Part shown: positions 35,682-45,000 of the stretch, one piece after another
Layout: each line of letters starts with the position of its first letter
How positions within the stretch are numbered: position 1 is the first letter of the stretch
Source of the DNA: Cytophagales bacterium
Lineage (GTDB): Bacteria > Bacteroidota > Bacteroidia > Cytophagales > Spirosomataceae
Direction: 5' to 3'
DNA: 64,000 bases
Assembly: GCA_013298125.1 (NCBI GenBank)
Contig: JAAFJP010000009.1
Span: 112,165 to 176,164 of the forward strand
Position numbers and translations under genes: made by a program
Notes under the pieces: model-generated
Database searches by the model: none
What the model was told of the DNA's origin: nothing
Seen by the model: the letters and a program-made list of their open reading frames with translations, nothing else

Positions 35682-36776
35682 TTATTCCACCGTAAAATCA
35701 ATCGGCAAATAGACTGAAACTCCTTCCGTTGCCCAAAGTCCACCCAAAGTCATTGCGTTTCGTTTTATAATCCACCCATTTTTATCAAATATCATTGATT
35801 TCAAGGGCAACTCGATTGAAGCATATTTATAAGGATAATCAGCAAAAACAGGATTTTGTTCTGGTTCATTCTTCAAAAATACGATTATATCTTTGTTAGA
35901 AAATAAGGTGTTTACTGATTTTTGATTATCATAGAAATAAAATTCAGAAATTTTTAGCGGAGTAATATTCTTCTTAGCCATTTCTTCTTTTACCGTTGCT
36001 ACGTCTGAATATTCTTTACTTTTGATGTTTCTTTGAAAGAGAATAAAATTATGTTTTTCCAAGTCACCTTTTGCAACAGAAACCAAGAAATTTCTGAGTG
36101 AATTTTCAAAAGCAGTAATTCTATTTTTCTTCCATAGCATTTCTTGATTTAAGTCAATTGGCATGACTTTTTCAAAAAATTGGTCAGTAATACTCATCCA
36201 ATTCTTTTCATTATATTTAAAAAAAGGCATCTCTACTCTAATTTTATAGCCTAATGCTTTATTGAGAACATAAAATGGTTCAGGGGCAGTTATCAAAAGA
36301 CTTCCATCGGCATCTTCTTCAAATCTTAAGTTATCGGCGTTGAGTATCTCACAATCTTTGGCAAAAACTGATTGCCCCAAGAGCGTATTTTTGAAAATTT
36401 CCCATTCTCGTTTATAGTTTTTATCTCGTTTAGCCGTGACACGAACCTCATTAATGAGAATAGATTTTAATTTGAAAGTGAAGTTTTTTTTTGAAGTATC
36501 AGTCAATGAAATTTTTTCTTTGATTTTCTCAAAACCAGCAAAAGACACTATCATTTCAATATTTGGAATGTTATTTGGAATTTTGAGCTTGAAACTTCCC
36601 TTAGCGTCTGTTGCTGTTCCGATTGAAGTATTATTCACAAAAACATTGGCAAACTCTATTGGCTGTTTTTTTTCATCCAAAACAGTTCCCGAAATTTCTC
36701 TGAATGGCTGTTGAGCATAATTTAGAAAGCTGTTGAGAATCAGTAATAGCGTAAATATTTTTTTTAGCGTATTCAT
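35682..36776 (-). CDS. Carboxypeptidase-like regulatory domain protein
   Basis: 364 residues with signal peptide (LKKIFTLLLILNSFLNYAQ) and one CarboxypepD_reg domain (ISGTVLDEKKQPIEFANVFV to SFAGFEKIKEKISL, about residues 27-105). The ~250 remaining residues match the DUF5686/hypothetical tail type (FKNTLLGQSVFAKDCEILN). The family is a membrane-associated beta-rich surface protein of unknown role. ATG at 36776 is preferred; the frame runs on to a GTG that would overlap the upstream stop. It is 24 bp downstream of the DUF2231 gene and probably in its operon. Confidence 0.78.
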   Translation of the reverse strand: MNTLKKIFTLLLILNSFLNYAQQPFREISGTVLDEKKQPIEFANVFVNNTSIGTATDAKGSFKLKIPNNIPNIEMIVSFAGFEKIKEKISLTDTSKKNFTFKLKSILINEVRVTAKRDKNYKREWEIFKNTLLGQSVFAKDCEILNADNLRFEEDADGSLLITAPEPFYVLNKALGYKIRVEMPFFKYNEKNWMSITDQFFEKVMPIDLNQEMLWKKNRITAFENSLRNFLVSVAKGDLEKHNFILFQRNIKSKEYSDVATVKEEMAKKNITPLKISEFYFYDNQKSVNTLFSNKDIIVFLKNEPEQNPVFADYPYKYASIELPLKSMIFDKNGWIIKRNAMTLGGLWATEGVSVYLPIDFTVE

Positions 36777-36799
36777 GTTTGATAATTTAATGTTAGCTT

Positions 36800-38296
36800 T
36801 CACTTCGCCAAAACCTTCTTCTCCTCAACCTTCTTAGTCGTGTCTGTCGTAGGCATTTTGTCTTGCCAACCCATATCAACTTCTACGCTTGGTAGGGCTT
36901 TTTTCAAGGCATTCACACCTGCCTGAGTTACTTTTGTTTGCCAACAATACACCTTTTTCAAGCCTTTCAATTTTGCCAAGGATGCCAGCCCCGCATCGGT
37001 TATTTTAGTATCAAAAAGATTGATGTATTCTAAATATTTCAAGTCTTTTAACTGAGTAATTCCCGCATCCGAAACGACAGTGTGTTCGAGGTTCAAACGA
37101 GTCAAGTTCTTCAATTTTGAAATATCCGAAAGCGATTTATCCGTTACTTTTGAACTTCCTAATTTCAACCAAACTACTTGGTCTGAAACGTTAGAAATTA
37201 AGCCAATTTTGGAATCGTCCAAGGTTCTGGCATTGATAAAATTGACATCCAAAAAGTTTTGGTCTTTGGCTACTGGCATCACGATTACGTTCAAATCTGT
37301 CAATTTTTTAATGTCACTTTCTGATGCTGCCGATACTTTTTCACTAAAAACAGGTGAAACGGTTTCTCCTCCACTGGCAGCCACTGTTCCCACAACTGCA
37401 CCGCCCGCAAAGGCTGCCAAAATAGGCTTAATTTTATCGTCTGGCTTCAATTGAGCTACTTTTGCATCAAATTTTGCTCCATTTTTTATCCACCAAGTTA
37501 CCAATAAAATCTCTTGGTCGGTCAATGGCGTTTTGCCCTTTGGAGGCATATGATGTTCATCGTTCATATCCAACAAAAGTCGTTTCACCATCTCCGAATT
37601 TTCAGGGTCGTTTGTCTTAAAAATTGCTCCGTGTTCTCCGCCTTTTGTCAAAAGCTCTATCTTATCCATCCGCAATTGCCCTTTGATTTTATTGGCATTA
37701 TGACACGACCAACATTTTTGTTCCATCACAGGAGCGATAATGTCTTGATACACAAGGGCTTGCTCGATATTTTCTATCTTCTTGCGTTCGCCAGCACCAC
37801 TCGTACGTGGGGGTAAGCCCGCAATGCTACGGAAGGGTTCGGGGGTGTAAGTGTATAGATAATCCTCGCCATGAGTCATGTTGCCGCCTAAGTGTCCTGT
37901 ACCCGTCAAAAGAATAACGATAGCATAGATTGACGGCACATATACCTTTTTCATGGTATCGTCGTTTTGCCAGTTTTTCTTCATATACCAAGCCCCAAGA
38001 GCCACCAAAGCCACGCCAATTCCCATCCATTGATGCCAGAAAAGGGTATCTTCATTGTACTCGCCCGACGAAGAAAGTAGATAACCAAAAATGCAGGAAA
38101 CAACTGCCGAAATCATCCCCCACCACAAAATGGGTGCGATGGCGGGTTGCAGCACTTCAAGCCCTTTTTTACGAGAAATATATTCTAAAATAGCGGCAAT
38201 CATCAACATCCCGATAGGTAAGTGAACCACCACAGGGTGAAAATGTCCGAAAAACATTGCCCAATCGGACGGGGCGTTGGTTTGTAAAAGTATCAT
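36800..38296 (-). CDS. DUF2231 / cytochrome c (PSCyt1) / leucine-rich repeat membrane protein
   Basis: 498 residues from the ATG at 38296. Four transmembrane helices (HFHPVVVHLPIGMLMIAAIL onward) form the DUF2231 part. A periplasmic cytochrome-c-like module with the haem-binding CWSCH and later MPPKGKTPLT (axial Met) follows, then about 130 residues of leucine-rich repeats (LTRLNLEHTVVSDAGITQLK, DTKITDAGLASLAKLKGL). This fusion is common in Bacteroidota and Planctomycetes beside carbohydrate genes and is thought to link electron transfer with extracellular oxidation. The open frame upstream of 38296 is repeat-derived. Confidence 0.88.
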   Translation of the reverse strand: MILLQTNAPSDWAMFFGHFHPVVVHLPIGMLMIAAILEYISRKKGLEVLQPAIAPILWWGMISAVVSCIFGYLLSSSGEYNEDTLFWHQWMGIGVALVALGAWYMKKNWQNDDTMKKVYVPSIYAIVILLTGTGHLGGNMTHGEDYLYTYTPEPFRSIAGLPPRTSGAGERKKIENIEQALVYQDIIAPVMEQKCWSCHNANKIKGQLRMDKIELLTKGGEHGAIFKTNDPENSEMVKRLLLDMNDEHHMPPKGKTPLTDQEILLVTWWIKNGAKFDAKVAQLKPDDKIKPILAAFAGGAVVGTVAASGGETVSPVFSEKVSAASESDIKKLTDLNVIVMPVAKDQNFLDVNFINARTLDDSKIGLISNVSDQVVWLKLGSSKVTDKSLSDISKLKNLTRLNLEHTVVSDAGITQLKDLKYLEYINLFDTKITDAGLASLAKLKGLKKVYCWQTKVTQAGVNALKKALPSVEVDMGWQDKMPTTDTTKKVEEKKVLAK

Positions 38297-38640
38297 TAGG
38301 TAATTTGAAAATTTGATGATTTGAAAGTTTGAAAATGAGGTTAATTTGAGGATGTGAAAATTTGAAAATGAGGTTAGGGTGCATCCAATAAATAGAATAC
38401 CCTTGACTTCCATTCAACTTCCCGAAAGTAGAAATAACTTTCGGGAAGTAAGTCTCTAAACAACTTCCCGAAAGTTCTTTTTACTTTCGGGAAGTTCTTA
38501 TAAGTCAAAAGTGGATATGTTTAAATTTATATGCCCCCTTATTTAAAATTGTAGAAATCATAAAATGTTCAGCTAAAACATTTTCAATTTTTCCACATCT
38601 TCAAATTACCAAATTGCCACATTTTCAAATTAACTTACCC
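38297..38640. repeat. Word palindrome enclosing two copies of the 33-bp hairpin
   Basis: The left arm (38299-38380) repeats TTTGAAAATTTGATG-like words; the right arm (38575-38635) repeats complements such as CATTTTCAATTTTTCC and CATCTTCAAATTACC. In the middle are hairpins at 38418-38450 and 38463-38495 with the stem ACTTCCCGAAAGT. The whole 333-bp gap is explained by these repeats; no gene was seen. Confidence 0.8.
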
Positions 38641-39703
38641 TCTCCAATTTAACTGGATAGGTCTTTTTAGAATTCCATTGTGGCACATACACATTCTCGT
38701 CTGAGTCCACATATACATCATGTGGGTGCATAAAAACGTTGCTTGGGTCGTCTTTATACTGGCGAATCAGCTTTCCATCTTTATAAATCGGCTCTGAACC
38801 TCCTGGGGTCGAAATGGCTTTCATGTCCTTATCTAATACCTGAATATAGCCCGAATTACCCCAAGAAGCATCTCCACTACGATACGCCGCAGCAAAAATA
38901 TTATCCCCATGCAAAACTGGACGACAAATAAACGTACCAGGGTAACGATAAACCGCCAAAAACTTACCATCCAACGTAAATCTTTTCATACATTGATTTG
39001 AACGGTCAGTAATCAACAAGGTCGGATTTTTCTTATCCCGAGTATCAACCAAAACACCGTGGCAACAATTAAATTTATCGTCTGCATATGCTCCGTCAGA
39101 ACTTCTACCACCAAAATGACGAATATATTTTCCCTTCGCATCGTACTGCGTGATGTAATTTGCTCCGTAGCCATCTGTTACATAAATATCCCCATTGGCT
39201 GGATTTATGGCGGTTTCGGTTGGCACAAACTGATTAGGAGAATCATACACTCCTGTCTCTTTCGGATATTCTAACTTCATAACTTCTCGCCCTTTCAAGT
39301 CCGTTTTGATGACTTGGTGACGAGCATTATCACAAATATAAAGGAATTGCTCTGCCCCTTCGTTTGCCAACGTAAGTCCGTGAGCACCCGTGTAGGTTGT
39401 TCCCCAAGTCTCTAATAATTTGCCCGATTTGTCGTAAATGATGATGTTGTTTTTGGTCTCGTTGGTACACATTATCAAACGACCTTTGGCATCTTCCACC
39501 ATCTCATGACAGTCATTCACGGGATTTTTACCTGCATCCAGAACGCCCCAACCCGCTTTTACACGATATTTATGAGAATTATGACCGATAATAACATCGT
39601 CCATTTTCAGTTTTTTCGCTGAAATATTTTGAGATAAAAGTCCCGCACCAAGGGCTAAACCGCTGGATTTAAGGAAGTTTCTTCTTGAATTATGTTCGTT
39701 CAT
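38630..39703 (-). CDS. Tat-exported NHL/six-bladed beta-propeller protein
   Basis: 357 residues with a twin-arginine signal (SRRNFLKSSGLALGAGLL, Arg7-Arg8). The mature part is a series of blades with NHL-type repeats: HEMVEDAKGRLIMCTN, KYIRHFGGRSSDG, GDIYVTDGYGANYI, HPHDVYVDSDENVYV. Tat export implies folding in the cytoplasm, perhaps with a cofactor. Such proteins often accompany periplasmic sugar oxidation. It lies 8 bp after the GH29 gene, almost certainly one operon. Enzymatic activity is not established. Confidence 0.85.
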   Translation of the reverse strand: MNEHNSRRNFLKSSGLALGAGLLSQNISAKKLKMDDVIIGHNSHKYRVKAGWGVLDAGKNPVNDCHEMVEDAKGRLIMCTNETKNNIIIYDKSGKLLETWGTTYTGAHGLTLANEGAEQFLYICDNARHQVIKTDLKGREVMKLEYPKETGVYDSPNQFVPTETAINPANGDIYVTDGYGANYITQYDAKGKYIRHFGGRSSDGAYADDKFNCCHGVLVDTRDKKNPTLLITDRSNQCMKRFTLDGKFLAVYRYPGTFICRPVLHGDNIFAAAYRSGDASWGNSGYIQVLDKDMKAISTPGGSEPIYKDGKLIRQYKDDPSNVFMHPHDVYVDSDENVYVPQWNSKKTYPVKLERVS

Positions 39704-39711
39704 GTTTTTGG

Positions 39712-41034
39712 TTATTTATCTACTTCAATCACATTATCCATTTCATTTTTATCCATCGAAGCCACGTCAAAAACGTAAAAATCGTTATCTAATTTCTGGA
39801 ATTTCACAGGAGATTTTCCTTTAAAAAACCTCGCTGATTTAACATTTTGAGGGATTTTTAGCATAAATTTATCATCCGAATATTTCAATAAATGGAGATA
39901 GATTTTATTTCCTTTTTCGGTAACAGCACCCCACTCTTGCGGACGAATGAAGCCACCTTTTGCTCCGTAAATCGTCTCGCCATAAACCTTCAACCATGCA
40001 CCCATTTCTGACAATCTATCCACAAATTCGGGCTGGATTTCACCATTAGGCATTGGTCCGACGTTCAACAGAAAATTTGCCCCAAAACCAGAGGCTTTTA
40101 CCAAATAATCTACCAATTGTTTCGTCGATTTATACTTTCTATCGTTAATGTTAAAACCCCAAGCATCGCTAATGGTCTCACAGGTTTCCATCGGTAATTT
40201 TGAGATAGCTGCCCCTCCAAAACCCGTAGAATTTCCCCCTGGCAGATCTTTCTCAAACATCTGAAAATCCTCTCCTGCCAAAGGAGTAATGTGGTGATTA
40301 TTACCAATCAAACAGCGGGGTTGTAATTGGTGAATGAGCGTATAAACTTCATCCATTTTCCAATCTAATCTGGACTTACTGTTTTTATCATGGTCGTTGT
40401 CTAATTGATCCCAAAAACCATCAAACCAAATCGTTGACACCTCACCGTAATTGGTCAAAAGTTCCGTGATTTGAGCCTTCATAAATTTCAAATAACTCGC
40501 ATAATCGCTCTTCTGAGTACGTCCAGTGCCTTTTCCTGTGCGTCCCGTCTCGTAAGGATAATCACTTCTGTACCAATCAACTAAGGAATAATAAAAGCAA
40601 ATTTTGATACCTTGACGATGACATTCATCCGCTAATTCTTTGGTAATATCCCGTTTGAAGGGCGTTTTCATGATGTTCCAACCCGTTTGTTTTGTATCGA
40701 AATTACTAAAACTATCATGGTGGCGAGTAATCAAAGTGATGTATTTCATACCCGCATTTTTGGCTATTTCTACCCACGTTTTAGCATTAAAATCAATGGG
40801 ATTGAAGAGTTTTTGGAGCTTGGTATAGTCTTTTACAGGAATATTTTTATTGTTCATCACCCACTCACCATCACCCAAAATGCTGGACACGCCCCAGTGA
40901 ATAAACATCCCAAAACGAGCCTGTTCAAACTCCTCACGAGCTTTCAGATTTTCGGCTGTTGGCGTGTATGTTCCTTGTGAAAAAGTTAAAAACGAGCTGA
41001 AAATTAATAAAGCGGAGATAAATGGTTTTCTCAT
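39712..41034 (-). CDS. Alpha-L-fucosidase-like glycoside hydrolase (GH29)
   Basis: 440 residues with signal peptide (KPFISALLIFSSFLTFSQG). GH29 landmarks: RFGMFIHWGVSS near the N-terminus, YITLITRHHDSF, CFYYSLVDWYR, and VSTIWFDGFW whose Asp is the expected nucleophile. The mature enzyme would remove terminal fucose (or a related sugar) from glycans in the periplasm or outside. I start at ATG 41034 because it places the signal peptide at the N-terminus. First gene of a probable GH29 - Tat propeller - DUF2231 minus-strand run. Confidence 0.92.
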   Translation of the reverse strand: MRKPFISALLIFSSFLTFSQGTYTPTAENLKAREEFEQARFGMFIHWGVSSILGDGEWVMNNKNIPVKDYTKLQKLFNPIDFNAKTWVEIAKNAGMKYITLITRHHDSFSNFDTKQTGWNIMKTPFKRDITKELADECHRQGIKICFYYSLVDWYRSDYPYETGRTGKGTGRTQKSDYASYLKFMKAQITELLTNYGEVSTIWFDGFWDQLDNDHDKNSKSRLDWKMDEVYTLIHQLQPRCLIGNNHHITPLAGEDFQMFEKDLPGGNSTGFGGAAISKLPMETCETISDAWGFNINDRKYKSTKQLVDYLVKASGFGANFLLNVGPMPNGEIQPEFVDRLSEMGAWLKVYGETIYGAKGGFIRPQEWGAVTEKGNKIYLHLLKYSDDKFMLKIPQNVKSARFFKGKSPVKFQKLDNDFYVFDVASMDKNEMDNVIEVDK

Positions 41035-41226
41035 AATATTGGACAGGGCATTCGTTAAGAAAAGAGACAGATTTCTTAGCAATATACTCATATTTTTTGT
41101 AAAATGATATAGGGAATTGTGGGGTGGAATTTGTTTAGAATTTGTGAAAGAACCTCTGCAAAAATATTTATTGTTTGTTATTCATCAAATTATTCTATTT
41201 TCAACATTTAGAAAAGAAAAAAATGA

Positions 41227-41234
41227 TACCTTTG
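41227..41234 (+). promoter_or_regulatory. -7 box TACCTTTG before the toxin unit
   Basis: Exact consensus 16 bases before ATG 41250, supporting that start over the longer frame from 41117. Confidence 0.55.
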
Positions 41235-41249
41235 AAGAAAAAAACAGCA

Positions 41250-41455
41250 TGAAAAAAGAAAAATCTTTCATTGAGTTTTTAAGTAAAGACGAATATGAAC
41301 AAAAAGCCCAAAAGATGATTGACGACATCCAAAAAGAGGCAAAAGAATTAAATCGTCCTATCTATTATGGCGACGGAGAATTTTGTTATGAACAATGGAG
41401 TAATGGCAAAAAATATGTACTTCTAACTGATAAGGTAACCGTTTCCCATCCATAA
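41250..41455 (+). CDS. Small partner protein of the zeta-like kinase, probable antitoxin
   Basis: 68 residues: MKKEKSFIEFLSKDEYEQKA, then a helix rich in Lys/Glu (QKMIDDIQKEAKELNR) and a short strand part (PIYYGDGEFCYEQW, KYVLLTDKV). No signal or membrane segment. It ends one base before the ATG of the zeta-toxin-like gene and both follow a single -7 box. The arrangement of a small gene directly before a toxin of this fold is typical of toxin-antitoxin pairs; the sequence is not the classical epsilon antitoxin. Role inferred from context. Confidence 0.6.
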
Positions 41456-41456
41456 A

Positions 41457-42008
41457 ATGCCTATTTTTTACGCAATTGGTGGTCCAAATGGCTCTGGAAA
41501 GACCACTTTCATGAAATCATATTTTGATAATAATATTCCTGTATTACGTCCTGATGATTTAATGATTGACGACCCTTTTTCTCTTCAAGAAGCTATACAA
41601 TCCCACTTACAAGACCTCGCAAATACTCAACAAGATTTCGCTTTTGAGCATAATTTTCATACCAGCACAAGTTATAGATATTTTGATTGGGCTAAAAAAC
41701 AGGGCTATCAAACAAAGCTAATATATTTAGCTGTCTCAGATGTAGAAATTTGTTTAGCTCGTGTCAATGAACGTTTCATTTCTGGACGGGGGCATAATGT
41801 AGATGAAACTACTATTCTTCAACGTTATAAGGATAGTTTATTTAACCTAAAAACTAATCTCAAAAGAGTTGATGAGATCATTATTATTGATAACACTAAT
41901 TTTACAAACCCAACTCCCTCTCTGATTTTCAAAGAAGGTAGTTTAGATACAAATAATAATGCCCCTTCGTGGTTAATAAATACGTTTAAGTATCAACTTA
42001 AATTTTGA
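41457..42008 (+). CDS. Zeta-toxin family P-loop kinase
   Basis: 183 residues. Walker A GGPNGSGKTT at 8-17, then PVLRPDDLMIDDP, FAFEHNFHTST (the family's conserved E-x-x-F/T-S region) and DVEICLARVNERFISGRGHNV, whose Arg-rich loop is the expected catalytic part. Zeta toxins phosphorylate UDP-N-acetylglucosamine and block cell-wall synthesis; related enzymes phosphorylate other small molecules. Preceded by a 68-residue partner gene. The shorter length (classical zeta is ~280) agrees with the small chromosomal zeta-like group. Confidence 0.83.
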   Translation: MPIFYAIGGPNGSGKTTFMKSYFDNNIPVLRPDDLMIDDPFSLQEAIQSHLQDLANTQQDFAFEHNFHTSTSYRYFDWAKKQGYQTKLIYLAVSDVEICLARVNERFISGRGHNVDETTILQRYKDSLFNLKTNLKRVDEIIIIDNTNFTNPTPSLIFKEGSLDTNNNAPSWLINTFKYQLKF

Positions 42009-42025
42009 TTAACAATTACCAAACC

Positions 42026-45000
42026 ATGCCCAAACATTTCCGCACATACTTTTTCTTACTCTTTTCAATTTTGATTTCCAATATTTCCAAAGCCCAAAGC
42101 CTTGGAAATGAGTGGATTAATTACAATCAGCAATATTTCAAACTCAAAATCACGCAAAAAGGCATTTATCAAATGTCTTTCAATGATTTGAAAACGGCAG
42201 GCTTTCCAACCAACATCAATCCAGAGAAAATACAATTATTCAGACGTGGACAAGAACAGGCTATTTTTATAAAAGGTGAAGAAGACAAAAAATTAGACGA
42301 AACAGATTTGATAGAATTTTATGCAGAAGGAAATGATGGGGCTTTGGATTCTCTCCTCTACTCCCCTACCCTATCGCAACCTCATCAATATTACAGTTTA
42401 TACTCAGACACGGCTTCTTATTTTCTAACCTATCGACTTGATAATCAATTAGGTAAACGGATAAAAATTACTCAAAAAAACAATTCTCAAAACCTAAAAC
42501 CTGAGTCTTTTCATTTGGAAGAAATACTCCAATTATTTACATCTTCATACGCAACGGGACAACCTGACCCAGTAGGTGTAAATGCCAATGCAGGAGTTTT
42601 GAATAGTAATTATGGGTATGGGAGAGGCTGGACGGGTGATATTCAGAATAAAAATATCTTTGTAAATTTTGACTTTAATCTTAGAAATTTTATAAAATCA
42701 GAATCTCAAAAACCTCAAATTGAAGTGCTTTTCACGGGTCGTTCGGCGGGAGGGCATTTGATAGAAACTTGGCTTGGAAATGGCTCAAATCAAAGGCTTT
42801 TGGACACCACTATTTCTGATAATTATTTTACGAAGAAGATTCTCAAAATTGTAAATTCCCAAGATATTACAAATAACACTTTACGACTCTCAACACGCTC
42901 AGTAGGTTCACAAACTGACCAATATTCTATATCGTATTTAAAACTTACTTACCCTCAAAGTTTTGATATGTTGGGCGTGTCTGAGAAAGTTTTTACCCTT
43001 CCAAAATCATCTAATCAAAACAGATTTATCAGTATTCCAAACACCCCCGAAGGCGTACAATTATACGATATTTCGGATAAACATAATCTTCAAAAAATTG
43101 GGTTTACTAAAAATGGGAATGCCATAGAAAGTATCGTTTCGGGACAACAGATTTTAGCGACTAATCAGTTTAAGAAAGTATCAGCAATTGAGCCTATTAG
43201 TTTTAGAAACATTAATAATTCAAAAGCTAATTACCTGATAATCAATCATAAAAAACTTTCAAAATACGTAAAAGATTGCGCAACTTATCGAGCATCAGCC
43301 ATTGGTGGAAAGTATGATACACTTTCGGTGGACGTTGATTTACTCTATAATTTATTCACTTTTGGCGATAAAAACCCTTTGGCAATTAAGCGTTTTTTGA
43401 GTATGATGTTGCGAAATGGAAAGCCAGAATTTGCCTTCTTGATTGGTTATGCCACTAATCCACAAAAGTCTCGTAAAAACCTTTCAGATTATCAAATAGA
43501 CTTAGTTCCTACGCTTGGTTATCCAGGGGGAGACGTACCTTTTACGATGGGATTGAACGGGACGGAAACCAATTTTTCGAGCCTTGCCATTGGTCGTTTG
43601 GCAACTGAAAATCCAGAAACGGTTTTGCACTATTTGAATAAAGTAAAAGAACACGAAGCCAATCCGATGGATGCCCTTTGGCGAAAAACAGCCCTAAAAA
43701 TGTCGGGTGGAAGAAGTATTGGAGAACTGACTTCACTGAGACAATATACCGAAGAATTTAAAGCTACTTGTGAGAATGGTTTATTTGGTCAAAAGGTGGA
43801 TTTATTAGCAAAAAAAACGGACAATCCAGTCGAATTTATCAACGTAACCGAGCGAGTAAATCAAGGTGTGGGCATGATCATGATGTTCGGACACTCCGCC
43901 CCTGGGCAGACGGATATGGACATAGGTTTTTGCTCAAATGACCTTCTGAGCTACAAAAACAAAGGAAAATATCCGCTCGTACTCATCAATGGTTGTGATG
44001 CGGGCGACCTTTTTGGGGTGCGTACTTCCTTCGGGACTGACTGGGTGAACACGCCAAATCGTGGGGCAATTTTGTTTTTGGCTCATTCAAATTTGGGCTA
44101 TCCTTTTGCCTTGAAAACCTATTCTGACGAAATTTATAATGCTCAATTTACGGATTCTTTAATGTCGGATAAACCCTTCGGAACAATCATAAAGGAGAGT
44201 TCAAACCGACATTTGAAGAAGAATTTTGGCAATATTTATGCCCTCGGAAATGCCCAACAATTTACTCTACAAGGCGACCCCGCAGTGGCACTTTTCCCAA
44301 GTCAAAAACCTGATTATGAAGTTAATAGTACATCTATTTTTCTGAAAAATTTAGATAAAAATAATGTACTAAATGCCAATGCAGATTCTCTAAAAGTGGG
44401 TATAATTGTGAGTAATTTGGGCAGAATTTCCTCTAAAAAATTAAGTCTTTCGCTCAAACGAATGTATGCTAATGGTACGATTGATGATTTTGGAAAATTA
44501 ACGGTAAATCCTATCAATTTTCAAGATACGCTTTATTTTAATATTCGTAATGATAAAAATTTAAGCGTAGGTAACAATCGCTTTGAAATAATATTAGACC
44601 CTGATAATCAAATACTTGAATCGAGAGAAAATAATAACTCTGTCGTTTATGAATACAATTTTCCTGTTGCGATAATCAACGTTTTATCACCCAGAGAGTT
44701 TTCAATTGTGAATCAAAAGGAGGTAGTTTTTACTTTACAAATTCCTTCGGCTGCTAATAATTCATCGGTCATTATTGAATTAGATTCCTCAAAAAATTAT
44801 AGTTCGAGTTTCAAGAAGTCTTTTTCTGGAACAGCCCCTCCCTTACTCGTTTGGAAGGCGAATTTATTAGACAAAGATAGCACCGTTTATTATGTCAGAA
44901 CCAAACTCGCAACTGATAAAAACTGGATCGAAAGTTCCTTCGTTTACATCAAAAATGGCACGGAAGGATTTGCCCAAAACAGCTTTCCACAATTAGAAAA

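Noticed and set aside
37080..38193. Plus-strand frames opposite the DUF2231 gene
   Set aside because: Shadows of the cytochrome/LRR coding sequence with no start signals.
38297..38413. N-terminal extension of the DUF2231 protein (TSFSNFHILKL-type repeats)
   Set aside because: The residues are a translation of the TTTGAAAATT-word palindrome; the conserved protein begins at the ATG at 38296.
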